From Chloroflexi bacterium 44-23 (GTDB taxonomy: Bacteria; Chloroflexota; Anaerolineae; Anaerolineales; Anaerolineaceae), in NCBI GenBank assembly GCA_001899005.1, contig MKUW01000006.1, positions 529,650-593,649 of the forward strand: a stretch of DNA of 64,000 nucleotides, read 5' to 3'. The notes below the pieces were generated by a model. It was not told the DNA's origin. It ran no database searches and saw only the letters and a list, made by a program, of their open reading frames with translations. Position 1 is the stretch's first letter; every line of letters begins with the position of its first letter. Both the position numbers and the translations under genes were made by a program. This document shows positions 17,509-26,536 of this stretch, piece by piece.

Positions 17509-19959
17509 ATGATGAGATTTGATCGATTCACTGAACGTGCCCAGGAAGCTGCCCAACGCGCAGCTGAGATTATTCAACGGTACGGACACAATCAAATAGA
17601 TACGGAACACATTCTTCTATCCTTAATCGAACAACCGGAAGGTGTGATTCCACAAATACTTGAAATTTTGAAAGTTGAACCTTCGATTTTGGAGGAACGG
17701 CTTGATTATATTTTACGCACCAGCCCGAAAGCCAGTATTTTTGGCGGTGGTGCCGGCCAGGTATTTATCACCCCGCGTGTAAAACGCATAATTGACCTGG
17801 CAAACGAAGAAGCCAGCAAATTACGTGATGAATATATTTCCACCGAGCATATTTTTCTGGCCATACTGAGCGAGAAGAACACCCCGGCAGCGCGCTTATT
17901 GGAAGGCGCAGGTATTAATCGCGAACGCGTCATCGACGCTGTCAATCAGCTGCGTGGTGGACAACGTGTCACCGATCCACAAGCTGAAACACGCTATCGT
18001 ACTTTGGAGAAATATTCTCGCGACCTGACTCAATTGGCACGCGAAGGCAAACTTGACCCGGTGATTGGTCGTGATAACGAAATTCTGCGGGTTATGCAAG
18101 TGCTTTCCCGCCGCACAAAAAATAACCCCGTCTTGATTGGTGAAGCTGGTGTCGGCAAGACTGCTATCGTGGAGGGTCTGGCACAGAAAATTGCGTCTAA
18201 CGAAGTCCCTGAAATTTTAATGGGAAAGCGGGTTAATTCATTAGACTTAAGCGCCATGATCGCTGGCTCACGCTTCCGCGGTGAGTTCGAAGAACGCTTG
18301 AAAGCCGCCATCGAAGATGTTCAACGCTCCGAAGGTGAAATAATTCTCTTTATTGACGAGTTGCATACCGTAGTTGGGGCTGGTGCAGCACAGGGAGCGA
18401 TGGATGCCTCAAACATGCTCAAACCCGCCTTGGCACGCGGCGAGTTGCAATGTGTGGGTGCAACCACCCTGGATGAATATCACAAGCATATTGAAAAAGA
18501 TTCGGCCTTGGAACGTCGTTTCGCACCGGTCTATGTCGATGAACCAACCGTTGACGATACGATTTTGATGCTGCATGGACTTCGTGACCGGTATGAAGCT
18601 CATCACAAGGTGCGCTTCTCCGATGAGGCTTTAACTGCCGCCGCCCGCCTTTCAGCACAATATGTCACCGGGCGCCACTTACCGGACAAAGCTATTGATT
18701 TGATGGATGAATCAGCCGCAAAATTACGCGTGGCTCTCTTCTCACTGCCCGACGATTTAAGACAAATGAAAACGGAATTGGACCGCCTGGAAGCTGAGGA
18801 AGAAAAAGCCGGCGTTGAGCGGGACTATGAACGCGCTGCCCGCATGAAAGCGGACCGCCTGCGGGTGCAATCTGAGTTTGCTGAACACCGCGATAAATGG
18901 GAAGCAGAACACAAACTGGATGAAGTCGTCGATGTGGACGATATCGCCCAGGTGGTTGCCCAATGGACAGGAATTCCGATCAATCAGATGCTTGAAACAG
19001 AATCAGAAAAATTACTGCACATGGAAGAGCGCTTACATGAGAGTATCGTCGGTCAGGAAGCAGCGGTTAAAGCCATCGCTGATGCAATCCGACGTGCCCG
19101 CTCGGGCCTCAAAGATCCGCGCCGCCCGATCGGTTCATTCATTTTCATCGGCCCTTCCGGTGTCGGAAAGACCGAATTAGCCAAAGCTTTGGCTGAATAC
19201 ATGTTTGGTGATGAGGAAGCGCTTGTCCGCATGGATATGAGTGAATATCGCGAGCAGCACACCGCATCGCGCTTGTTCGGTGCCCCGCCCGGATATGTCG
19301 GCTATGAAGAAGGCGGGCAATTGACCGAAGCCGTCCGCCGGCGTCCTTACCGTGTCATCCTCTTTGATGAGATTGAAAAAGCTCACCCGGAAGTTTGGAA
19401 TGCCCTGCTGCAAATTATGGACGACGGCCGCTTAACCGACGGACAGGGGCGGGTGGTTGATTTCCGCAATACAGTTTTAATCATGACGTCCAACCTCGGC
19501 ACGGAATTTGTGCGCAAAGGCGGCACGCTTGGTTTCTTGAGCAGTGATGACGAAGAACGCGATTCACATGAAAAGATTGACAAAGCGCTCAAGACTACCT
19601 TCCGACCTGAGTTTATCAATCGTGTGGATGAGACCATCATGTTCTCACCGCTTTCGGTTGACCAGGTAAAAGAGATTGTTGACTTGCAAATGAAGGAAAT
19701 TCGCACAAGATTGGGTGAGCATGGCTTGAAGATAGAATTAACGGACGCGGCCCGCGATTGGTTGGCGCTTGAAGGTTATGACGCTTCATTTGGCGCACGC
19801 CCATTGAAACGAGCTTTGCAGAAATTTGTCGAATCCCCGCTTTCAATCAGCCTGCTTTCAGGAGAATTCCACGAGGGTGATCAAGTCCTCGTGCAACTGG
19901 ATAAAGAGGAAAAAAGGCTAAAGTTCAGTCTTAAAGTGGCTGAAGAGCAAACAGTATAA
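17509..19959 (+). CDS. clpC: ATP-dependent Clp protease ATPase subunit ClpC
   Basis: An 816-residue Hsp100 unfoldase. Domains in order: two Clp_N repeats (about 1-150), first AAA+ module with Walker A GEAGVGKT at 211-218, a short UVR-type coiled segment ([20 protein letters not shown]) marking ClpC rather than ClpB, second AAA+ module with Walker A GPSGVGKT at 548-555, the pore loop GYVGYEEGG, and the ClpP-docking tripeptide L674-G675-F676. It therefore should feed unfolded proteins to ClpP. Ribosome site GGAAGGA precedes the ATG. It is monocistronic with a hairpin terminator; mcsA/mcsB and ctsR, often adjacent in Firmicutes, are absent here. Confidence 0.95.
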   Translation: MMRFDRFTERAQEAAQRAAEIIQRYGHNQIDTEHILLSLIEQPEGVIPQILEILKVEPSILEERLDYILRTSPKASIFGGGAGQVFITPRVKRIIDLANEEASKLRDEYISTEHIFLAILSEKNTPAARLLEGAGINRERVIDAVNQLRGGQRVTDPQAETRYRTLEKYSRDLTQLAREGKLDPVIGRDNEILRVMQVLSRRTKNNPVLIGEAGVGKTAIVEGLAQKIASNEVPEILMGKRVNSLDLSAMIAGSRFRGEFEERLKAAIEDVQRSEGEIILFIDELHTVVGAGAAQGAMDASNMLKPALARGELQCVGATTLDEYHKHIEKDSALERRFAPVYVDEPTVDDTILMLHGLRDRYEAHHKVRFSDEALTAAARLSAQYVTGRHLPDKAIDLMDESAAKLRVALFSLPDDLRQMKTELDRLEAEEEKAGVERDYERAARMKADRLRVQSEFAEHRDKWEAEHKLDEVVDVDDIAQVVAQWTGIPINQMLETESEKLLHMEERLHESIVGQEAAVKAIADAIRRARSGLKDPRRPIGSFIFIGPSGVGKTELAKALAEYMFGDEEALVRMDMSEYREQHTASRLFGAPPGYVGYEEGGQLTEAVRRRPYRVILFDEIEKAHPEVWNALLQIMDDGRLTDGQGRVVDFRNTVLIMTSNLGTEFVRKGGTLGFLSSDDEERDSHEKIDKALKTTFRPEFINRVDETIMFSPLSVDQVKEIVDLQMKEIRTRLGEHGLKIELTDAARDWLALEGYDASFGARPLKRALQKFVESPLSISLLSGEFHEGDQVLVQLDKEEKRLKFSLKVAEEQTV

Positions 19960-19982
19960 TTTTCGGATAATAAAGAATCAGT

Positions 19983-20014
19983 AAAAAGCTGCCGTGAAAA
20001 TGGCAGCTTTTTTT
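19983..20014 (+). terminator. Intrinsic terminator of clpC
   Basis: An 11-bp stem, AAAAAGCTGCC with GGCAGCTTTTT, encloses an 8-nt loop and runs into a seven-base T-tract. It starts 24 bases after the stop. Confidence 0.88.
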
Positions 20015-20123
20015 ATTGACATTTTTAATTGACTGAGGAAAAAATCTGCCATACTCTGAAAGCTTTCTTTTCATGAAAAAGAAGTGTAGACTTATTATAT
20101 AGATAATTGAACCTTAACAAAAA

Positions 20124-20874
20124 TACTACCCACTGCCGGATGCCCTCGGCAACACCAGGCAACTGACAAACAGCAGCGGGATGGTTGCCTTTACACAAAA
20201 TTTTGATCCGTACGGCAATGTCCTGCAGCAAAGCACTGCCAGCCTAACGTCCTTTGGCTATAGCGGGGAACAGACAGACCCGAGCGGGCTGATTTATTTG
20301 CGGGCGAGGTATTACTCGCCCGCACAGTCCCTAAAGGGATGCTTCGCAAGGCAGATTTATCACCCGGGATCCATTCGGTGGATCGGTTGCGATGCCCGCA
20401 ACATTAAATCCATACACTTACGGTATCAATAACCCGATCTTACACAGCGATCCGAGCGGTAAAATAGCACCCATCATTGCGGCCATGCTGATCAGCGGTG
20501 CAGTTACCGGCGGCATTGAAATGGTCTCGCAGTTGGTGCTGTATTCCGGGAGTTTCCATTGTCTCAACTAGGCGCAAATTGGCATGGCAGCCGGGGCCGG
20601 TGTGGTCGGCGGGTTGTTTGGCTTTTATGGCGCAGCGCTGGGAGTCAGCCTGGGCGGCGCAGGTTTCCTGGACACCATGATCGCCGGTGGATTTGGCGGC
20701 GCACCCGCAGGTATTGGCATCCGTACCACCCAACCTGCCATATCCACAGATTGGAGCAACTGGCAGGGGGATATTTTCAATCCGACACGGGTAGTGACAA
20801 ACCTGGCCTGTGGCGCTGCGGGTGGCGCAGTCGGATATGGGGTACAACAGGTTTTTGGCATCATCAGAGAATAA
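20124..20874 (+). pseudogene. RHS-repeat protein C-terminal remnant
   Basis: Translation from about 20124 gives YYPLPDALGNTRQLT, then DPYGNVLQQS and GLIYLRARYYSPAQ, the hallmark core of RHS/YD-repeat proteins. A 22-base insertion at 20328-20349 shifts the frame; beyond it GRFITRDPFGG and NPYTYGINNPILHSDPSGK continue in the next frame. A TAG at 20569-20571 interrupts this frame, after which a glycine-rich C-terminal tail runs to a stop at 20872-20874. The 5' part is missing: stop codons lie just upstream of 20124 and no start is present. RHS proteins are large surface or secreted toxins; here only the core end and variable tip remain, so no function is expected. It is probably the residue of a deleted or rearranged gene. 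Confidence 0.85.
20328..20349. repeat. 22-bp insertion carrying GGGATGCTTCGC
   Basis: Removing these 22 bases restores the canonical RHS core reading YYSPAQ-GRFITRDPF without any other change, so the insertion can be defined to the base. Its centre shares GGATGCTTCGC with the palindrome arm at 725-738, indicating spread of a small repeat. Confidence 0.7.
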
Positions 20875-20968
20875 TCGTTTGACAGCCTGTTTGCCTGTGG
20901 TTATACTGGTAATCCTCAGAAAAATTTGATTTAAACAATCATTTCCACATGGTATTGGAGATTTGACT

Positions 20969-22039
20969 ATGAAAAAGGCACTAATTACAGGCATCACCGG
21001 GCAGGATGGGTCTTACCTCGCAGAACTCTTGCTATCACAGGATTACGAAGTTCACGGTATTATCCGCCGCGCCAGCACTTTTAATACCCGCCGGATTGAC
21101 CATATTTATCATGACCCTCATAAAAATGAAGTGGCCTCTAAATTATATTTACACTATGGCGATGTTTCCCAATCTGAAGCCCTGATCGACGTAATCTATA
21201 ATATCAGACCGGATGAGATTTACAATCTGGCAGCTCAATCACACGTTCGTGTAAGCTTTGATATGCCTGAATACACTGCTGATGTAACCGGGTTGGGAAC
21301 AATTCGAATCCTCGAAGCAATCCGTAAAAGCGGGGTAAAAGCGCGCTTTTATCAGGCTTCCTCCAGTGAATTATACGGATCGGCCGCACCGCCCCAAAAT
21401 GAAGATACCCCATTTAAACCTCAGAGTCCCTATGCGGCTGCAAAATTATATTCTTATTGGGTTACTCGTCAATACCGAGATGGGTACGGAATTTTTGCTT
21501 CAAACGGAATTTTATTCAATCACGAATCTCCTCGACGCGGGGAAACGTTTGTAACCCGCAAGATCACGCGCGCTCTGGCCAATATTATTGCGGGCAATCA
21601 AAAGCTCTTATATCTGGGTAACCTCGATGCGAAACGCGACTGGGGCTATGCACCGGATTATGTGGCCGCAATGTGGAAGCTGCTCCAGCATGACCACCCC
21701 GGTGATTTTGCCATCGGCACCGGTGAAGCCCATTCCGTTCGGGAATTCTTGGACGAATCATTTGGCTATATGAATATGGATTGGCAGGAATACGTGCGCA
21801 TTGATCCGCGTTATTTCCGCCCAAATGAAGTGGATTTTCTGATGGCTGATCCCACCCGTGCGATTAATGAAATTGGGTGGAAACCCAGAGTGACATTTAA
21901 GGAACTGGTATGCATTATGGTGGATGCGGATATGGAACTGGTCGGCTTGGAATCACCCGGTGAAGGCAAGCAACTTCTAGAAAAACATCATGGCCCCTGG
22001 CACCGCTGGGAAAGCCAGGTAGTCAGTATGGACCGCTAG
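20969..22039 (+). CDS. gmd: GDP-mannose 4,6-dehydratase
   Basis: A 356-residue extended short-chain dehydrogenase that turns GDP-D-mannose into GDP-4-dehydro-6-deoxy-D-mannose, the precursor of GDP-fucose, rhamnose and perosamine. The NADP-binding motif is G8-x-x-G11-x-x-G14 (GITGQDGS) and the catalytic pair is Y155 and K159 in SPYAAAK; SSSELYG supplies the Thr/Ser site. The ATG at 20969 is chosen because GGAG sits eight bases upstream; a TTG two codons earlier is unlikely. The second enzyme of GDP-fucose formation and transferases are not nearby. Confidence 0.94.
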   Translation: MKKALITGITGQDGSYLAELLLSQDYEVHGIIRRASTFNTRRIDHIYHDPHKNEVASKLYLHYGDVSQSEALIDVIYNIRPDEIYNLAAQSHVRVSFDMPEYTADVTGLGTIRILEAIRKSGVKARFYQASSSELYGSAAPPQNEDTPFKPQSPYAAAKLYSYWVTRQYRDGYGIFASNGILFNHESPRRGETFVTRKITRALANIIAGNQKLLYLGNLDAKRDWGYAPDYVAAMWKLLQHDHPGDFAIGTGEAHSVREFLDESFGYMNMDWQEYVRIDPRYFRPNEVDFLMADPTRAINEIGWKPRVTFKELVCIMVDADMELVGLESPGEGKQLLEKHHGPWHRWESQVVSMDR

Positions 22040-22055
22040 CCATACTAGATAGACC

Positions 22056-22526
22056 ATGATCGAACCCCATTCCATCCTGCTTATCTGTACTGCCAACCAG
22101 TGTCGCTCACCGATGGCCGAGGCGTTGCTTAAGCGGGATCTCTTCGAAAAGTATCCCAAGACCGCCTGGGAAGTTGAATCTGCCGGAACGTGGGCAGAAC
22201 CGGGCCATCCTGCCACACCCTTTGGGGTAAAAGCCATGGCGGAATTTGGATTGGACACCTCCAACCACAAATCGCGCGTTGTAACCTCGGAGTTGGTGTC
22301 TCGTTTTCAATTAATTCTGACCATGGAAAATGGGCACAAAGAAGCAATTCAAATAGAGTTCCCCGATTTGGCAGAGCGGGTTTTTCTGCTTTCCGAAATG
22401 AGTGGTGAGAATGTTGAGGTCGCAGATCCGGTCGGCGGCAGCTTTCTTGACTATCAAAACACAGCCAAAGAAATCGAGAAATGGATTGAGCGGGGTTTGC
22501 CGAAGATTGTGGAACTGAGCGGGTAA
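22056..22526 (+). CDS. Low-molecular-weight protein-tyrosine phosphatase family protein
   Basis: 156 residues with the phosphate loop C11-TANQC-R17-S at the start of the chain (C-x5-R) and the general acid aspartate D124 in VADPVGGS. The family includes Wzb-type phosphatases that control capsule export and the arsenate reductase fold. The position 16 bases after gmd favours an envelope-polysaccharide role, though no tyrosine kinase gene is present. Loop residue six is a cysteine, as in many LMW phosphatases. Expected to be cytosolic and co-transcribed with gmd. Confidence 0.88.
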   Translation: MIEPHSILLICTANQCRSPMAEALLKRDLFEKYPKTAWEVESAGTWAEPGHPATPFGVKAMAEFGLDTSNHKSRVVTSELVSRFQLILTMENGHKEAIQIEFPDLAERVFLLSEMSGENVEVADPVGGSFLDYQNTAKEIEKWIERGLPKIVELSG

Positions 22527-22599
22527 CCTAAATCTAACTCCAGCTTCTTTCCTTTCTAGGTCTTTTGTAAAAATTTATTTATCACACAATGAGGTAAGA

Positions 22600-22920
22600 A
22601 TGGGGCGGGATTTAAAAGAATTAAGCAGCTTGATGGACCAATTTGTTTCTGAAAAAGGCTGGTATTCTGACAAAAGCCAGCGGCCGCAAACGGCCAAAAA
22701 TATCGCGATTTCGTTGGTATTGGAAGCCAATGAGGTCCTTGAGCAATTTCAATGGAAGGAAGAAATTAAAGACCAGGATGCACTCGCTTTGGAACTTGCT
22801 GACGTTGCCCTTTATCTGCTGCAATTAGCACGAATCAGCAAAGTGGACCTCGAACAAGCAATTCTCGACAAATTATCAATTAACCATCAGCGCCGATGGG
22901 ATCAAAGTACGGTAAAATAA
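22600..22920 (+). CDS. MazG-like nucleotide pyrophosphohydrolase
   Basis: 106 residues, all-alpha MazG/RS21-C6 (dCTPase-like) fold. The metal-binding pattern is visible: E-A-N-E-V-L-E in the second helix and L-E-L-A-D-V in the third. It resembles the iMazG/dCTP pyrophosphatase group that removes non-canonical or excess nucleotides. It lies between the phosphatase and a LOG-family gene, also a nucleotide-related enzyme, suggesting a nucleotide-cleansing function. The start follows a GAGG-containing ribosome site. Confidence 0.85.
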   Translation: MGRDLKELSSLMDQFVSEKGWYSDKSQRPQTAKNIAISLVLEANEVLEQFQWKEEIKDQDALALELADVALYLLQLARISKVDLEQAILDKLSINHQRRWDQSTVK

Positions 22921-22949
22921 TCGTTATCAACTTTCCGCGCTGAGGCTTC

Positions 22950-23498
22950 ATGAGAATTACAATTTTTGGTGGGTCATCCCCACTGGCAGGCAGTCAAGAA
23001 TATCAATTTGCATATCAATTAGGCGCATTGCTGGCTGAAGACGGTCATACAATTATCACCGGCGGATATACCGGGATAATGGAAGCTGCTTCAAGAGGCG
23101 CAACCGAAGCCAGCGGACATGTCATTGGTATTACCTGTGATGAGATCGAGAATTGGAGTAAGCGCAAGCCCAATGGATGGGTCGGGGAAGAATGGCGTCT
23201 GTCTACTTTAAACGAACGTCTCAGCCGCCTGATTGATAGCTGTGATGCTGCCATCGCCTTACCGGGTGGGCCTGGTACTCTGGTTGAAATTGCGCTGATG
23301 TGGAATCGAATGCAAATAAACTCCAGCCCTCCTCGGCCTCTGATTCTGGTTGGTTCAGGCTGGAAAAATGTTTTTGAAACTTTTTTTTCAGAGCAATCAA
23401 AATACATCTATTCCGATTCACAACAATTCTTATCCTTTGCTGAAACTTATGAAGAAATTCTTGCCTTGTTAAAACCACCGTCTTTGAAAAGGAATTAA
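22950..23498 (+). CDS. LOG family/TIGR00725-like Rossmann-fold protein
   Basis: 182 residues with the lysine-decarboxylase-like LOG fold, shown by FGGSSP near the N-terminus, the GGYTGIMEAASRGA segment and PGGPGTLVE at 105-113. Members hydrolyse nucleoside 5'-monophosphates to base and ribose 5-phosphate, or act as cytokinin-activating enzymes in some organisms; the bacterial substrate is unsettled. It starts 29 bases after the MazG-like gene. Confidence 0.87.
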   Translation: MRITIFGGSSPLAGSQEYQFAYQLGALLAEDGHTIITGGYTGIMEAASRGATEASGHVIGITCDEIENWSKRKPNGWVGEEWRLSTLNERLSRLIDSCDAAIALPGGPGTLVEIALMWNRMQINSSPPRPLILVGSGWKNVFETFFSEQSKYIYSDSQQFLSFAETYEEILALLKPPSLKRN

Positions 23499-23530
23499 TT
23501 TAAATAAACCAAACAAATGAATCTATCCAA

Positions 23531-23610
23531 AAATAAGGGGCAGAGTGTTTTTAGGTGGGCGATCGCCCGCGTAAAGACACTTTTCAAGCCCGCTTGATTG
23601 AAAAGAGACA
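23531..23610. repeat. Dispersed repeat, copy B
   Basis: Same element as 15925-16000, in the same orientation, with GGGGCAGAGTGTTTTTA at the left, a GGGCGATCGCCC centre and TTGATTGAAAAGAGACA at the right. It fills most of the gap between the LOG gene and proS. The centre is more perfectly palindromic here. Confidence 0.75.
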
Positions 23611-23642
23611 AACAAATTATGAAAATGGAAATGAGAAAATAA

Positions 23643-25076
23643 ATGGGCGACGATAAATTACCAAAGCAGAGCGAAAACTTCTCCGAATGGTATAACCAAT
23701 TAATTCAAAAAGCAGAGTTGGCAGATTATGCCCCTGTACGTGGCTGTATGGTCGTACGGCCGTATGGATGGGCCTTGTGGGAAAACATTCAAAAAGAATT
23801 GGACTCTCGCTTTAAAGCCAGCGGGCACGTAAATGCTGCCTTCCCCTTGTTTATTCCGATGTCTTTTCTTGAAAAAGAAAAGGAACATGTTGAAGGCTTT
23901 GCACCAGAATTAGCGGTTGTGACGATTGGTGGCGGCCAAACCCTTGAGGAACCACTGGTTGTACGGCCAACTTCTGAGACGATCATAGGCTATATGTATT
24001 CCAAGTGGATAAAATCCTATCGCGATTTACCCATCCTTATCAACCAGTGGGCAAATGTGGTTCGTTGGGAAATGCGCACTCGCTTGTTTTTACGCACGCT
24101 TGAGTTTTACTGGCAGGAAGGCCATACCGCACACGAAACCGCGCAAGAAGCCGAAGAAGAAACTTTAAAAATTCTCGATCTTTATACGGATTTTGCCATC
24201 AATGAGGCTGCGGTACCGGTTATACCCGGTATTAAAAGCGACGCTGAAAAGTTTGCCGGGGCGAAACAATCATACACAATTGAAGCCATGATGGCAGACA
24301 CAAAAGCGCTGCAATCGGGTACTTCTCACAATTTAGGCCAAAATTTTGCGAAAGCATTTGAAATTGAATACCTGGATCGCAACAATGAACAACAATTTGC
24401 CTGGACGACCTCCTGGGGTTTGTCGACACGCTTCATTGGCGCGATTATCATGACTCACGGGGATGACCAGGGCTTGATTATGCCTCCGCGCCTTGCGCCA
24501 ATTCAAATCGTTATCGTCCCCATCTTCCGCAGCGAAGATGAACAGGGTATTGTGATGACATGTGTCAATGAGATCGTAAAACTACTTTCAAAATTCCGTG
24601 TTAAGGTCGATGATCGTGAAAATCTAACACCTGGATTTAAGTTCAACGATTGGGAATTACGCGGTGTCCCTCTAAGAATCGAGATCGGCCCACGTGATGT
24701 CGCCAATAACACGGTTGTAGCTGCTCAACGCGATATCCCCGGTAAGGCTGGTAAATTGTTCTTGATTATAGACAATCTGGATATGCAAATTGAGAAAATT
24801 CTGAATGATATTCATAATCGTATGCTCGATAAAGCGACTAAATTCCGAGATAGTCATATCTTTGAACCAAAAGATTATGAAGATTTTAAGCAAATTGTCA
24901 GCAATGGTTGGGCGTATGCCTATTGGTGCGGCGATCCGGCTTGTGAGGATGCAATCAAACAGGAAACCAAAGCGACAACCCGCTGCCGTGATTTACACCA
25001 GCAGAAATCTGATGGCAAATGTATTTATTGCGAAAAACCTGCCCATTACAAAACATATTTTGCCAGAGCTTACTGA
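23643..25076 (+). CDS. proS: Prolyl-tRNA synthetase, archaeal/eukaryotic type (ProS type 3)
   Basis: 477 residues charging tRNA(Pro). It has class II motifs 2 and 3 (VRWEMRTRLFLRTLEFYWQEG; GDDQGLIMPPRLAPIQ) without the bacterial insertion domain, and a C-terminal zinc domain with C429, C434, C460 and C463, ending in the conserved Tyr (FARAY). This shape is the archaeal/eukaryotic branch, which occurs in Chloroflexota and a minority of other bacteria. Lack of an editing insertion implies trans-editing of mischarged Ala-tRNA, if any, by another protein. The next gene lies 34 bases on. Confidence 0.95.
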   Translation: MGDDKLPKQSENFSEWYNQLIQKAELADYAPVRGCMVVRPYGWALWENIQKELDSRFKASGHVNAAFPLFIPMSFLEKEKEHVEGFAPELAVVTIGGGQTLEEPLVVRPTSETIIGYMYSKWIKSYRDLPILINQWANVVRWEMRTRLFLRTLEFYWQEGHTAHETAQEAEEETLKILDLYTDFAINEAAVPVIPGIKSDAEKFAGAKQSYTIEAMMADTKALQSGTSHNLGQNFAKAFEIEYLDRNNEQQFAWTTSWGLSTRFIGAIIMTHGDDQGLIMPPRLAPIQIVIVPIFRSEDEQGIVMTCVNEIVKLLSKFRVKVDDRENLTPGFKFNDWELRGVPLRIEIGPRDVANNTVVAAQRDIPGKAGKLFLIIDNLDMQIEKILNDIHNRMLDKATKFRDSHIFEPKDYEDFKQIVSNGWAYAYWCGDPACEDAIKQETKATTRCRDLHQQKSDGKCIYCEKPAHYKTYFARAY

Positions 25077-25110
25077 TCTCAATTATGAAATTAAGCAATA
25101 GGGTGTCATT

Positions 25111-25908
25111 ATGCCAGCCATCCAAATAGAAAGGTTAAAGGCACAGATTCAATTAATTATGAACCCTGCCTTTACCCCTGAAATATTTGTGATCGGGTTA
25201 CGCTCTTTTATGGAAGCACATGCCAATTTGGCTTATCGAACCAGCCCGGAAGCACTGCAAAAACAACAGGTAGAAAGTTATCAAATTGCTCCGGTGATTC
25301 AAACTCAATTAAATCTATCGATTCAGCAATTTACCTTAACCCATCCACTTATTGCTTTTAGTTATGTCGACATGCTTTGGCAGGAGCCATATATCGAAAT
25401 GAAAGCGCTGGCTGGTGAAATTTTAGGCTCTTTACCCAAAGAAAATAGTGATCTGGTCTTACGCAAAATTTTAAGTTGGAGCGCTGAACCTTCAAATAAG
25501 GCCTTACGCAAGATTATTTTTAATACCAGCACAAAATCGATCCGTGCTCAAAACATGCTTGCCTGGCAAAATACGATTAAGAAGTGGTTGGATTCAGTTT
25601 CGACAAATCAAATATTGACTGCATTACAAGCATTAATGATTTTGGTTCATGATCCTCAATATGACAACTACCCGTTTATTTTCAAGGCAATTTCGGAAAT
25701 CAGTTTAAAGCAAGGCGAAAAAACAAATAACGCATTAACAGAACTTCTGATTGAATTGGTGCATGAAAACCAGAAAGAAACCTATGTCTTTTTAAAAAGC
25801 ATGCTTTTAAGCAACCCTTCCCCCGAATTGTCTCGGATTGTGCGAAGAAGCCTGTCAGCCTTTTCTTCAGAACATCAAGGACAATTTCGACAAATTATGA
25901 AGGGTTAA
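25111..25908 (+). CDS. Alpha-helical repeat protein, unknown function
   Basis: 265 residues, almost wholly helical in appearance and arranged as consecutive amphipathic helix pairs (for instance PYIEMKALAGEILGSLPKENSDLVLRKILSW), which resemble HEAT or DNA-alkylation-repeat solenoids. There is no signal peptide, membrane segment or catalytic motif. It follows proS at 34 bases and is probably co-transcribed. A function in nucleic-acid or protein binding is an inference from the fold only. Confidence 0.75.
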   Translation: MPAIQIERLKAQIQLIMNPAFTPEIFVIGLRSFMEAHANLAYRTSPEALQKQQVESYQIAPVIQTQLNLSIQQFTLTHPLIAFSYVDMLWQEPYIEMKALAGEILGSLPKENSDLVLRKILSWSAEPSNKALRKIIFNTSTKSIRAQNMLAWQNTIKKWLDSVSTNQILTALQALMILVHDPQYDNYPFIFKAISEISLKQGEKTNNALTELLIELVHENQKETYVFLKSMLLSNPSPELSRIVRRSLSAFSSEHQGQFRQIMKG

Positions 25909-26009
25909 TACTTTGTTTTGTCGTTTTTATATCATTTCATTCTTTGTGGTTTCTCATTCAGCTATAAAGCTGGCTGTCTAATCAATTTCTATGCCAAATT
26001 ACATGCCTC

Positions 26010-26106
26010 TGGTATAATAACAATATGACTGGTCCTGTCTGCGGCTAAGGCTATGGGCAAGGAGACCTGCAAAAAAAATATTATTTTATATAGGAGAGCA
26101 AACGTC
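26010..26106 (+). promoter_or_regulatory. rpsO promoter and 5' leader
   Basis: An extended -10 element TG-G-TATAAT lies at 26010-26018. About 80 transcribed bases precede the rpsO start, including a GC-rich part (26029-26070) where GGTC at 26031 can pair with GACC at 26064. In many bacteria S15 represses its own synthesis by binding such a leader; here that is only a candidate. Confidence 0.4.
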
Positions 26107-26379
26107 ATGTCTTTAACAATTGAACAAAAAAATGAGATTATCAAAAAATATGCCCGACATGAGGGCGATACCGGATCACCTGAGGTTCAGATTGCGTTGA
26201 ACAGTTTTCGGATTACGCAATTAACCGAGCATCTTCGGATGCATAAACACGATGAATCATCCCGGCGCGGCTTACTTAAACTGGTTGGCCAACGCCGCCG
26301 CTTATTGGCATATTTGCGTGCGAAAGATTACGGTCGCTTTGCTGCTATCACAGAAAGCCTCAAATTAAGAACACGCTAA
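26107..26379 (+). CDS. rpsO: 30S ribosomal protein S15
   Basis: 90 residues with the family signature [45 protein letters not shown] and YLRAKDYGR. It binds the 16S rRNA central domain early in 30S assembly. The ATG at 26107 with GGAGAG upstream is chosen rather than an in-frame extension to 26053, which lies in the GC-rich leader. rpsO-pnp is a classic gene pair. Confidence 0.96.
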   Translation: MSLTIEQKNEIIKKYARHEGDTGSPEVQIALNSFRITQLTEHLRMHKHDESSRRGLLKLVGQRRRLLAYLRAKDYGRFAAITESLKLRTR

Positions 26380-26386
26380 ATCTCAC

Positions 26387-26429
26387 GATTAAGAATTCAG
26401 GCGAATTGATATTTGCCTGAATTTTAATC
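26387..26429 (+). terminator. rpsO-pnp intergenic hairpin
   Basis: An about 19-bp near-perfect stem with one bulged G and one G-U pair has loop TGAT. It lies between rpsO and pnp. It may terminate some transcripts and be a double-strand substrate for RNase III, as described for the E. coli pnp leader; a clear U-tract is missing, so read-through is expected. Confidence 0.6.
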
Positions 26430-26536
26430 ATCATTTTAACAACCCGTTGGTTGGGTATTGAAATGTGTTCAGAAATTTTTTTCTGAATAGTTTTCAGTCC
26501 CTAACTTGACGGGAATTATTTAAGAGGGACACATTA

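Noticed and set aside
20440..20997. 185-residue minus-strand frame
   Set aside because: Antisense to the RHS remnant; the sense reading shows clear RHS motifs.
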